Origin: Tissierella sp032104385
Lineage (GTDB): Bacteria > Bacillota > Clostridia > Tissierellales > Tissierellaceae
Direction: 5' to 3'
Length of the DNA: 64,000 bases
NCBI RefSeq assembly: GCF_032104385.1
Contig: NZ_DAMCHJ010000008.1
Location: 1-64,000, forward strand
Shown here: positions 34,565-43,683 of the stretch, in pieces
How positions within the stretch are numbered: position 1 is the first letter of the stretch
Layout: every line of letters begins with the position of its first letter
Made by a program: the position numbers and the translations under genes
The notes under the pieces: model-generated
Database searches by the model: none
What the model was told of the DNA's origin: nothing
Seen by the model: the letters and a program-made list of their open reading frames with translations, nothing else

Positions 34565-34690
34565 ATGTCTATGGAAGGCATGCTTCTAAATAAGGAAGAT
34601 AAAAGAAGAATTAGAGAATGTCTTACTGAAAAGATTAGTTTTGATGAGATGACGAGAAAATTAATAGATAAACATAGGATAACCATATAG
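34565..34690 (+). pseudogene. Possible remnant of a Fic antitoxin (VbhA-like)
   Basis: 41 residues, NKEDKRRIRECLTEKISFDEMTRKLIDKH, resembling the small VbhA-type antitoxins (a G/E-I-S-x-D-E pattern) that precede Fic toxin genes. A fic remnant follows at once. The inhibitory S/TxxxEG/N motif is not intact in this frame. Confidence 0.4.
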
Positions 34691-34710
34691 TAAAACACAT
34701 GATAGTATGA

Positions 34711-34938
34711 GAAAAAATAGCCGAAAGTCTTACATACTATTTAAGTGAAATTAATGTGATACATCCTTTTAGAGAAGGCAATGTAATAACACAGAGAATG
34801 ATGATGGAACATTTAGCACAAGCAGCAGGATATGATATTAGATTTTACAATGTTTCACAAGAAGAAATGATAGATGCAAGTATAACTTCTTTTAATTGTG
34901 ACTATGCTAAAATGACAGAAATATTTAAGAGAATATAA
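34711..34938 (+). pseudogene. Fic family protein, C-terminal remnant
   Basis: The frame encodes IAESLTYYLSEINVIHPFREGN then ITQR. This is the Fic catalytic motif HPFxxGNGRxxR in altered form (G and R of GNGR replaced by VI), followed by a normal C-terminal end. The N-terminal half is gone and a stop closes the frame upstream. Live Fic enzymes AMPylate target proteins; this copy cannot. Confidence 0.7.
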
Positions 34939-35179
34939 TAAAAGATCATATGGAAGCTTAAGTAATTTTATAAAGGTATATCAATTTATACCTGAGAGCT
35001 ATGTTGCTGATTGAAAAATAGTAATCCTACAATAGTTTTGAATATGTACAAATTTCATATTGGACTAGCCGTTGGCAAAATCATATTAAGATAATAGCTA
35101 TCCAACCTTTAGAAACTTTGGCAATACTCGAACGTTATAGGAAATAAGCAGAAATATAAATTGCAAATAGGAGGATAAT

Positions 35180-35866
35180 ATGACAGAAATTATATATAAT
35201 GAACAGAATTCAATAAAAAAATCTATTATATTTGATATGGATGGAACACTTTTTCAGACGAATAAAGTTTTAGAAATATCATTACTTGAAACTTTTAATT
35301 ATTTAGAATCAATTAATGAATGGGATGGAGAAATGCCAATTGAAAAATATCGTGAGATAATGGGCGCCCCATTACCAAAAGTATGGGAAGTTTTATTACC
35401 AGATCACTCAGAAGAGGTGAGAAAATTTACAGATTCATTTTTCCTTAAAGTATTGATTGAGAATATAAAAAATGGTAAAGGTGCTTTATATCCACATGTA
35501 GAAGATATTTTAAGTTATTTAAAGGATAATAATTGGTCAATATTCATAGCTAGCAATGGATTAAAGGAATACTTAAAAACTATTGTAAGTTTTTATCAAT
35601 TAGATAACTGGATATTTGACTTCTATAGCATAGAAGAGATTGAGTCATTAGATAAATCTAATTTAGTTGAGTTTATTTTAAGAAAGTATAATATTCAGAG
35701 AGGGGCAATTGTGGGAGATCGTATTTCGGATATAAATGCAGCGAAGGATAATGGATTAGTATCCATAGGATGTAATTTCGATTTTGCACGTGAAGAAGAA
35801 CTATCAAAAGCAGACTATGTTATTGATGATTTAATTGAATTAAAATCAATTATACATAAATTGTAA
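35180..35866 (+). CDS. HAD family hydrolase
   Basis: 228 residues of the phosphoglycolate phosphatase-like HAD group: motif I FDMDGTLF near residue 18, motif II FIASNG near 130, conserved Lys region and motif IV GDRISDINAAKDNG near 177, all intact. It should dephosphorylate a small metabolite or be a beta-phosphoglucomutase relative; substrate unknown. One of the few intact genes in this decayed region. SD AGGAGG. Confidence 0.88.
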   Translation: MTEIIYNEQNSIKKSIIFDMDGTLFQTNKVLEISLLETFNYLESINEWDGEMPIEKYREIMGAPLPKVWEVLLPDHSEEVRKFTDSFFLKVLIENIKNGKGALYPHVEDILSYLKDNNWSIFIASNGLKEYLKTIVSFYQLDNWIFDFYSIEEIESLDKSNLVEFILRKYNIQRGAIVGDRISDINAAKDNGLVSIGCNFDFAREEELSKADYVIDDLIELKSIIHKL

Positions 35867-36087
35867 AAATAATTTGTACTCAAATAAAGATTGATTAATA
35901 AGGCATAGAAGTTGCTGATATCCTATAATAGCTGTATATGTGGTATTTGCTAACAGAATAAACTTATCAATGCAGACTTTAATCTGGAGTAAGGGCTATC
36001 TAATGTCGAAATTTGCAATGAATCTTTAATGGTATAAGATATATTTATATTAGGAGTAAGCTTTGAATCCAATTGTTAGGATGAATT

Positions 36088-36594
36088 ATGATAGAAAAGG
36101 TTAAATTTAAGAACTCAAGGGATTTAACTCTAGTTGGAAATCTATATTCAGTTGATTCTGAATCAATAATCGTAATGTGTCATGGCTATACTCCTGAAAT
36201 AATAACGATGGTTTTATCAGGTGCTTTAACTGATTCAATGAACCATAACTGGTCTGAAATTTTTACAAAAAAACAAATGAAAGAGCTGGAGGAAAAAGGA
36301 TATTTAACTGAATATACGCCACAAGAAATACGGAAAGAGATTGTAATTGATAAAAGGATTTTGAAAGATTTTGAATTGATTGATCAAAATAAATTATTAG
36401 AAGATGTTAATTGTCCAGTTTTAATAATTCATGGTAATAATGACGAAGAAGGAAAGTTGCTATACAAAAGATCTAAAGCAGCAATGACATTGCTTTCAAG
36501 TGACTCAAAATCTGTTAATAGTTTAAAGATTGTTCCTGTAGCATCAAAACATCTATTGACTATGAAATTACTTCTAGCAGGAATAACAGACTAA
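36088..36594 (+). pseudogene. Alpha/beta hydrolase with internal deletion
   Basis: 168 residues. The start VKFKNSRDLTLVGNLY and VMCHGYT is a serine hydrolase N-terminus, but the text jumps straight to PEIITMVLSGALTDSMNHNW, omitting roughly 80 residues that would hold the nucleophile GxSxG. The acid region CPVLIIHGNNDE is present, and the expected catalytic His near the end is not convincing. The frame was kept but the enzyme must be inactive. Confidence 0.7.
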
Positions 36595-36805
36595 GACTAT
36601 GATGATATTAAATACTTATTAAACAGATTAAATATAAATCCGTATAGGTAAGTGTGTAATTTAGTTGTTTTTTCAATAAGGAAAATATTGCTCCAGATGA
36701 TGAGAATCTAAGAATATAGCTTCTTTTTTATTTTTGTTTAAGTGTCGGATATGAGCCCGAAAATAGAGCTTTGAATAAGTTAATCACTCATTCAAAGGCT
36801 CGTAA
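36595..36805. other. Gene-free stretch with a hairpin
   Basis: Contains an imperfect 15-bp hairpin (36766-36801: GAGCTTTGAATAAGT with its near complement). There is no T run. It may be the end of a lost mobile element. Confidence 0.4.
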
Positions 36806-37612
36806 GAGGATACTCCCACAAAGGAAAAAGATATAATTGTAAAAAAGCTTTCAGGAGAATTTTCATTAAATAGAATCGTAGATGAAACCCAAACTTATAA
36901 TATAATAACAGCTAAAAGTATCGAAAAGATAATAGAAGAAATACGTATATGTGTAAGTCCCCAGGGAATGAATAAGGAATATTTATTAAAATCCATGAAT
37001 ATAAGTATGGATTTTGATATAGAAACAATTACACAATACTCATTCACAGGAGAAAACATAAAGATTATAATAGCAGGAGCTATAACAAGAGTGGGAACTA
37101 CTACAGCAATGAATATGGCATCTTATCTATCTAGTATAGGGGCAAAGGTATCATATACAGAAGCAAATAGAAATAATCATCTTGAAAAAATTCATTCCTA
37201 TTTCTTTTTCAATATCCCTATTAATGATGAATATTTTTCACAAAATGGGGTAGATTATTTTTTCAATGGCAATATTCCAATGGAAAATTATAACTTTAAC
37301 ATTATAGACATAGGGACATTAAATGAAAGAAATTTAAAGGTCTTTGAAATTGGGGAAATAAAGATGTTATGTAGCGGAATAAAGCCTTATGAAATACCAC
37401 AGTTACATGATGCCTTAGATATTTTGAATAGAGATGATATAGATATTATATTATCTGAAGGAAAAATATCGAATGTAAAGAAGGAACTATTAGTGAATCA
37501 AGATAAAATACATTATACTAAATTCTCATCAGATCTATTTGATAATACAATTAATTCTGATGTTTGGAAGGTAATTTTAAGCAAATACATTATTGAGCAT
37601 AAAATTTTATAG
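36806..37612 (+). pseudogene. ParA/MinD-like P-loop NTPase, probably 5'-truncated
   Basis: The first ATG (36968) lacks a good SD, but the same frame is open from 36806 and reads sensibly upstream. Downstream, IIIAGAITRVGTTTAMNMASYL is a deviant Walker A of the ParA/MinD class (RVGTTT instead of KGGVGKT), followed by a strand with VSYTEANR. It resembles NTPases of integrative elements. I infer a fragment of a larger mobile-element protein. Confidence 0.45.
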
Positions 37613-37817
37613 GTTTGGTTCTAATTATAATATAAAGTATTGAGAATCAATATATAGGTAAGTTATCCTCAAAATAAAGTAAGGTATTCAGAAGGTAGGT
37701 AAACAATGGAGATATTTATTGTAAATATGTTATACTGTCCATATAAGTAATTTTTAGTAGAATAATATTACGAAACAAAAAATTCATATAAAGATATGGA
37801 AGGGGGGAGGGAAACCT

Positions 37818-38750
37818 ATGAATATATCAAATATAAAAAAGAATTTAGCTTATTACATTTTAGGAATAAATCTTATTCTGTTTTTTATATTTGGATTAAT
37901 AGAAGCTCCTCTGTTGGTGCAATATATAAATATTAGCATAGTTCTTTTCGTACAATTTATAGTAATTCCAATAAATGAATATAGAAAAGTAGATATTTTA
38001 AAGAATAAATCAGTTATCTCAATACTTACTATAAGAATAGGATTAATAGTAGTGTTTAATGTATGTTTATATAAAATATTTTTGTCAAATAATTATAATT
38101 TAAAGTATACTTATTGGGTGTGCTTTGGTACCTTTAGTTTAATAATACTTGTTTTATTAATTGAGAAGTTAGTAAATAGCTATAGGGAAAGAAAGCTAAA
38201 TGAGAAGAAGTATAATAATTTGTATATATTAGGAAATTTATTAATAACTATTTTCATAATAAGCATTTTAGTATATGAGTTAATATTGTTTCGTATGCGT
38301 CCTTCAAGGAATATATTCATTGATAGTGTTAAAGTTCCTGAATATATTTCGATTCATAAATATTATGCTAATGGGTCTGGAAAGAATTCAGTAAATCTAA
38401 ATACAAATATTAAAATTAAATCACCTGAAGACCTGAAGAAAATTACAATGGGACTAAATTCAATTATGATTAAAAATATTATATCTACTGATTTTTTAAA
38501 CTATGAAAGAATGAGAAGTGATAATAGTCCATATTATATGATGTCATTTCATTATGAGAATTCAAATAATCAGGAAAACAGATTAGAAAATGGATATATT
38601 GACCGGATTATTATAACATCTAATAAAAATATAGCAATTGAACAACTAAATAAAGATGATTTTCATTTGGACAGGAAATACTACTATGATATTTTTCCTA
38701 TTAATTTTTCTGAGGAAACTATAAATGTGATTTTTACTTATCTAAATTAA
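37818..38750 (+). CDS. Membrane protein of unknown function
   Basis: 310 residues. Four N-terminal hydrophobic segments within the first 155 residues (ILGINLILFFIFG, YINISIVLFVQFIVIP, IRIGLIVVFNVCLY, FGTFSLIILVLLI, ILGNLLITIFIISILVYELIL), then a soluble C-terminal domain of about 150 residues that would face outward. Good SD GGGGGGAGGG. No family recognised. The next gene is a small membrane protein that may be co-transcribed. Confidence 0.6.
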   Translation: MNISNIKKNLAYYILGINLILFFIFGLIEAPLLVQYINISIVLFVQFIVIPINEYRKVDILKNKSVISILTIRIGLIVVFNVCLYKIFLSNNYNLKYTYWVCFGTFSLIILVLLIEKLVNSYRERKLNEKKYNNLYILGNLLITIFIISILVYELILFRMRPSRNIFIDSVKVPEYISIHKYYANGSGKNSVNLNTNIKIKSPEDLKKITMGLNSIMIKNIISTDFLNYERMRSDNSPYYMMSFHYENSNNQENRLENGYIDRIIITSNKNIAIEQLNKDDFHLDRKYYYDIFPINFSEETINVIFTYLN

Positions 38751-38810
38751 TTTTCTAAATATTTCACATGTACATCGGTATAAAATGGGCAATAGGAAGG
38801 AGAGAATTCT

Positions 38811-39047
38811 GTGGATAATAAAGACAAAAAAATACTAGAAGATCATGATAGATTTATGAAGAAGGTATTAAAAGCTGTCTTATATACTCTTTCTATATTT
38901 TTATTGACTATGTTTGGAATAAACCTAATTTTGGGTTTAATATTCCAATCAGATTTTTCAATTATAGTAAGTTTTAGTGTTGGTATCATTTTTATAATAT
39001 TCTATTGTGCACTGACTATTATAGAAGAAATAAGAAAAATTAAATAA
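38811..39047 (+). CDS. Small two-helix membrane protein
   Basis: 78 residues from GTG with GGAAGGAGAG upstream. A charged N-terminus (DNKDKKILEDHDRFMKK) is followed by two hydrophobic helices and a short basic end. Not recognised; it follows the previous membrane protein by 60 bp. Confidence 0.55.
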   Translation: MDNKDKKILEDHDRFMKKVLKAVLYTLSIFLLTMFGINLILGLIFQSDFSIIVSFSVGIIFIIFYCALTIIEEIRKIK

Positions 39048-39159
39048 GACACATCATGGACTAGACCCGGTTAGGCGGACTTGATGAATAGCCTATTTGC
39101 TCAGGTTCAGTTTTTTATATTCTAAAGGAGATAAATATCAAGGGGAAGAAGTGCCTTCA

Positions 39160-39605
39160 CTTTCTATTATAGAAAAGTTCTATGTATTCAAATATGGCTT
39201 TTTTAGCCTCTTCTCGTGTGGCAAAGACTTTGTTAGCATTGTTTTAATGATTTATTAAAGGATTCCATGATGGCATTGTCATAAGGATTACCAGCATCGC
39301 TCATACTTTGAATAATACCATGTTTTTCAACTTCAATGTGGTACCTCTTACCAATAAATTGAGATTTTCCATTCGGTATGCACAACAAGGCCTTCATGGG
39401 GTGATTCATTTCATATAGCGGACTCTAACGCATCAATTACTAATTGTTCTCTCATATTTTTATCCATAGACCAACCTACAATTTTACGAGTATATAAATC
39501 CATATAAGCCATCAGATATAGAAATCCTTCTTTAGTAGGAATATATGTTATGTCACTAACTCAAATTTTATTTTTCATATCAGCAGAGAAATCTTGCATA
39601 AGAAT
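39160..39605 (-). pseudogene. IS3-family transposase (orfB) remnant
   Basis: On the minus strand, pieces of the integrase core are readable: VSDITYIPTKEGFLYLMAYM, DLYTRKIVGWSM, then after a stop and frameshifts SDAGNPYDNAIMESFNKSLK and FATREEAKKAIFEYIELFYN. This is the DDE domain of IS3/IS150-type OrfB in correct order, broken by at least two stops and two frameshifts. No inverted repeats were identified. Confidence 0.85.
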
Positions 39606-39643
39606 ATTATCTTTTATTAAATGAAAAAGATGGATTAATTGAT

Positions 39644-40030
39644 ATGATTGATATGGATGAGCAGATAAGAAATAAAGGATTTATTTCCTATAAAGATTTA
39701 TTATATAATTTAGGACTTGATAATAAACAATGTTATGATTATCTGTATAACGCTTGGATAGAAGCTGTCAAAAAGGCTATTTATGAAATGTATTATTTTG
39801 ATGATACTAAAATTAGAGGCAGAAAGATAAGTAGATTTGATGGCATCAGCAAATTACAAAATATTAATTATGATATAATTATTTCAGCAATTGATAAAGT
39901 CATAGAAAGCAGTAAAGAACAAGAAATTAAATATCCATCTGCTTTTATTAAAATTACTCTATTCAATGAGATAAGCGAATTTTCTGCAAAAATTCAGGCA
40001 ATGGTTAATTATGATTTAGCCAATAGTTAA
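39644..40030 (+). pseudogene. C-terminal fragment of an unidentified protein, possibly a replication protein
   Basis: 128 residues, helical, with the late KYPSAFIKITLFNEISEFSAK pattern reminiscent of the C-terminal helix of replication initiators of mobile elements (an I..P..YI.T.LYN motif). The frame is open a little upstream of the ATG without an SD, and an IS3 remnant lies directly before it, so the gene is likely 5'-truncated. Confidence 0.35.
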
Positions 40031-40297
40031 TCTGTTTTTATGTAAAATAAAGTCTATTATTGTTATAAAAAGCTTAGTAAATATTCAGAAATCGACATAT
40101 AAATTAGAATATTTATTTTATATTATACTTAATAACAATTTAGGAGTTTTAAAAAATAATAACCTTAGTACAAGATAAAAATCTATATTACAATTTAGCT
40201 TGATTTTATAGAAATGGTATTCTATAGTAAATTAATATCAGAATGTTTCAAGAGTCATTATAGTAATTAATTATTTCAATATGAAAGGGTGGGAGAT

Positions 40298-41143
40298 GTG
40301 ATTAGATTAAAGTGTTGCTATAAAAATAGAGTAATAATATTAATAATTATCTCAATGATTAATATTGTTATTCTGCCAAGTTGTGAAAGAAATGAAGTTA
40401 ATAAATCTACTTTTTCTGAAAAAATAGAGGCCATTAATTCTTTATCTTTAGTCGATGTTGAAAAATATATGACAGATAATGTAGAGTCTACTTTAAAAGA
40501 ATTTGATGAGTTAAGTTTAAAGAAAATAGTTTTATATGAAGATAAGTTATTATTAAAAAAAGATAGTTATGAAAAATCGTTGAACAATATGTCTGTGAAA
40601 ATTTACTTAGATATTAATGAAGAACTAGATGATGTTGAAAAGGAAAAAATATCTGATTTATTTAAACAAAAACTATTAGAAACTATTTCAAATAAAAACA
40701 GAATTGAACTGACAAGGGTGAGATTAATAGATATAGTTTATTCATCTGCAGATTTAAATAATAGTATTGAGTTTATAGAAACTGATAGTGATGTTAAAAG
40801 CTTATCATTAAAGCAAAAAGATGAATTAAATTTATTTGATAGAACTATATTTGAAGTTTTCAAATCAAATATTTCATCCCTAAATGAAAAATCTGAATAT
40901 GAAATTAATAGATTAGGTTTAGAAGAAGATACTTTAAAATTTGAGACAAAAGTATATTACTATAATGATGAAGAGTATGAAAATAAATTAAAGAATATTA
41001 GTGATGTAACTTTTAACGAAATTGTGAAAAATAAGGATCTACTAAAAATTTTAAAAAACAATAATATAAAAAATATAGAATTTACTTATGACGGTAAGTG
41101 GTATAAATATGGAGATCCATTAATTTACAATTACAATTTATAA
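40298..41143 (+). CDS. Predicted lipoprotein of unknown function
   Basis: 281 residues from GTG at 40298 (GGGAG SD overlaps the GTG at 40289). Signal peptide with lipobox VILPSC, about residue 28. The rest is highly charged and probably alpha/beta with repeated KISDLF-type amphipathic segments. Not recognised. The secreted protein downstream may be functionally linked, but that is speculation. Confidence 0.6.
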   Translation: MIRLKCCYKNRVIILIIISMINIVILPSCERNEVNKSTFSEKIEAINSLSLVDVEKYMTDNVESTLKEFDELSLKKIVLYEDKLLLKKDSYEKSLNNMSVKIYLDINEELDDVEKEKISDLFKQKLLETISNKNRIELTRVRLIDIVYSSADLNNSIEFIETDSDVKSLSLKQKDELNLFDRTIFEVFKSNISSLNEKSEYEINRLGLEEDTLKFETKVYYYNDEEYENKLKNISDVTFNEIVKNKDLLKILKNNNIKNIEFTYDGKWYKYGDPLIYNYNL

Positions 41144-41186
41144 AATATATTATTAGCTATTTCTTATTTAATAAAGAAGGAGAAAA

Positions 41187-41716
41187 ATGATAAACATTAA
41201 GAAGATATTAATTACAACATTAGTTTTTCATTAGTATTATTAAGTGTATTTAATATGCCTACATTTGCAGAACAATTGAATAATAAATTGGATGAAGATG
41301 GTATACCTATAGGAGAGTTTAAAGCATTAGATAAAAATGGAAATACTATAGACAATGTTAACTCTTTTTTAATGCGAAGAGATTCTGATTGGATGTATAC
41401 TAAGACATCAAAAACTTATGCTTTAAAAGCTTCTGAAAAAGTAATAGGATATTATTACTCTCGTGCAAAGTTTAAATGTGATTTTAATAAGAATGTTGCT
41501 GACTGGGACAATGATGGAAGTAAAGCTTGGTCAATATATGATGATGGTTCTTGGGGAAGGGTTAGAGTTACAGGATCATATAAACCGAATCCTTCTACAG
41601 CTAGATTTTCACTAACAGGGGAAACTTCAGATGTACTTCTTGGAGTATATGCTGCAATGGATCATGTATATTATTTCTATGGCAATGGCACATGGGATAT
41701 GAGTGTATTTGAATAA
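41187..41716 (+). pseudogene. Secreted protein with a frameshift in the signal peptide
   Basis: AAGGAG precedes ATG at 41187; MINIKKILITTL runs to a stop after 15 codons. Shifting frame near 41222 restores SLVLLSVFNMPTFAEQLNN, a complete signal peptide with cleavage after FAE or FA, and continues to 41716. The mature part (about 145 residues) is rich in Tyr, Trp, Asp and Ser (WMYTKTSKTYALKA, YYYSRAKFKCDF). Not recognised. Either a recent frameshift or a sequencing error. Confidence 0.6.
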
Positions 41717-41868
41717 TTATTAAAAGGTATGTTAATGTTAAATAAAATCAATATAAAAGAGTCAATATGTATAAGTATTTATTGTTCTATAGTATTAAAT
41801 AAATAATTTCTACATTTTAAAATTGTAATTAGTTTTGAAATAGCTAATAAATAGTCACAATTTATTAT

Positions 41869-41905
41869 AAAAGTGCAAGGACAATAGTTCTTGCACTTTT
41901 ACACT
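41869..41905 (+). terminator. Rho-independent terminator
   Basis: Perfect 11-bp stem AAAAGTGCAAG with its complement, 10-nt loop, T-rich tail. Confidence 0.8.
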
Positions 41906-41945
41906 TTTTAGACTGTTGACAAAGTAAAAACGTAAGCGGTTAATA

Positions 41946-42874
41946 GGTTCTTTCCAACTTTAGATGAATATAAATTGATTTATATAGAATACTAATATCT
42001 AATTAATAAAATAGATAGGATGGAAGTGTTATATATGGATGAATTTGTGAAATCATTATATCCTGCACTCAATTATTTAACTTATGAAACACATGAACAT
42101 AATATTATCATTACTGTAGAGTCAAGCCGACATGAGATAGTATGTCCCTATTGTAGAAAGAAGTCATCTAGGGTTCACTCTGTTTACCGAAGAAAATTTC
42201 AGGATTTGCCTTTACAGGATAAACAGGTTACTATTATACTAAACAATAAAAAATACTTTTGCGATAATTAAGACTGTAGCTATAGGACTTTTGCAGAAAA
42301 ATTTAATTTTATTACTCCTAAATCTCGAAAGACTAATAGATTAATTGGGAAAATTCTAAGACTATCTACTATGGTAAGCTCAGTATCTGCAGCACAAATA
42401 TTAAAATCAGATATGACCATAGTAAGTAAAGGTACAATATGTAATCTGCTTAAAAAAATGCCTGTCTCTATGGATAAAAATGGTATCATTAGAGTTTGTA
42501 TAGATGATTTTGCGTTTAAAAAACGATATTCTTATGGAACTATTATGGTTGATCTTGATTCCCATAGAATAATTGATATACTTGATTCTAGAGATAAAGA
42601 GCCAGTTATAGAATGGTTAAGGAATTATCCAAGTATTGAGATTGTATCCAGAGATGGGTCACAGGTTTATGCTTCGGCTATAACAGAAGCTCATCCAGGA
42701 GCCGTTCAAATCAGCGATCGATTTCATCTTTTAAAAAACTTGTCCGAGGCAGTGGGAAAATATATGTTTCGGTTATTTCCTGCTCGTGTTGAAATACCTG
42801 CTACAGCAACAACAAGAACACCAACTACTCCTATTAGAATCATTCCATCAAATCAATTAAAGTTGGAAAGAACC
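41946..42874 (+). mobile_element. ISL3-family element, internally deleted, with intact ends
   Basis: Bounded by perfect 17-bp inverted repeats: GGTTCTTTCCAACTTTA at 41946-41962 and its complement at 42858-42874. Both sides are flanked by the 8-bp direct repeat GGTTAATA (41938-41945 and 42875-42882), the target duplication size typical for ISL3. At 929 bp it is shorter than a full element (about 1.3-1.5 kb); the transposase lacks its C-terminal third and ends inside the right repeat. Confidence 0.92.
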
Positions 42875-42880
42875 GGTTAA
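42020..42880 (+). pseudogene. ISL3-family transposase, disrupted and truncated
   Basis: The N-terminal zinc-ribbon CPYCRKKSSRVHS is followed by KYFCDN, then an in-frame TAA at 42269, then DCSYRTF and the rest of the protein in the same frame. VCIDDFAFKKRYSYGTIMVDLD and VSRDGSQVYASAI carry the first two catalytic acidic residues, and ISDRFHLLKNL follows. The C-terminal part with the last catalytic residue is missing; the frame ends LKLERTG, translated from the right inverted repeat. Confidence 0.9.
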
Positions 42881-43133
42881 TAACCACATGTATATACAAT
42901 AATGGCAGCCATTTGACTGCCTAAGCTATCTCAGTTATTTGATTTTACATACTTCTTGGACTTTTGGATTCCAAGAAAGTAAATTGTCTATTAGTTTCTC
43001 ATCTTCTCCAGTAGTTTTTGGCTACTGAAAAACACCCTAAAAATTTCAATATGTCCCTTTTACTTAATTTAAATATCCATATCACACCTATTATAACTTC
43101 CATTCATATTATATATTGGAAGGGAGGGATAGT

Positions 43134-43610
43134 ATGTGTTTTGAAAATAGAACCAAGGCATATGCAAAAATAGAAGGTGGTAATTTATATCCAAATTTAC
43201 ATGGTGTAGTATTTTTTGATGATGTGGAAGGTGGTACAGAAGTAAGTGTAGAGGTATGGGGGTTACCTCCATATAAGCCAGCAGAGGATAACCAACAACC
43301 AATAGGACCCTTTGGATTCCATATACATGAGAATGGATTATGTCAAATTACCGATCCAAATAATCCATTTGAATCTGCGGGAGGACATTACAATCCTACA
43401 AATCAACCTCATGGGAATCACTCTGGAGATTTTCCTGTTTTATTTTCAAATAATGGATATGCTAGAATGAGTTTTTTTACAAATAAATTCAAACCTGAAG
43501 ATGTTATAGATAAATCCGTAATTATACATCTTAATCCAGATGACTATAGATCACAACCAGCTGGTAACTCTGGTAAGAGAATAGCTTGCGGTGTAATTTA
43601 TCCATCTTAA
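43134..43610 (+). CDS. Superoxide dismutase (Cu/Zn type) family protein
   Basis: 158 residues from ATG at 43134 with GGGAGGG upstream (an in-frame TTG at 43116 is rejected). Fold landmarks: GFHIHENGLC with two His ligands, SAGGHYNPTNQPHGNHSGDFP with the bridging and zinc His and the zinc Asp, and VIIHLNPDDY near the C-terminus. All metal ligands I can place are present, yet there is no signal peptide. In spore-forming Firmicutes such proteins can be spore-coat or cell-surface proteins. Activity is uncertain. Confidence 0.82.
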   Translation: MCFENRTKAYAKIEGGNLYPNLHGVVFFDDVEGGTEVSVEVWGLPPYKPAEDNQQPIGPFGFHIHENGLCQITDPNNPFESAGGHYNPTNQPHGNHSGDFPVLFSNNGYARMSFFTNKFKPEDVIDKSVIIHLNPDDYRSQPAGNSGKRIACGVIYPS

Positions 43611-43623
43611 AAAATTCTACAAT

Positions 43624-43661
43624 AAAAAACAAAAGCTCAGATTAATGGGCTTTTGTTTTTT
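43624..43661. terminator. Bidirectional terminator
   Basis: Perfect 13-bp stem AAAAAACAAAAGC with its complement, 12-nt loop, between convergent genes; T runs on both strands. Confidence 0.88.
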
Positions 43662-43683
43662 GAATTATATTATTGAAAAGTAC

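Noticed and set aside
36766..36801. Hairpin considered as a terminator or attachment site
   Set aside because: No T run, no duplicated copy nearby and no adjacent integrase gene; evidence too thin for a functional call.
42269..42271. In-frame stop in the ISL3 transposase considered as a recoded codon
   Set aside because: It is TAA, not UGA, with no recoding signal, in an element that is also truncated.
42883..43130. Minus-strand fragments such as SWNPKVQEVCKI after the ISL3 element
   Set aside because: Too short and stop-interrupted to assign to any gene.
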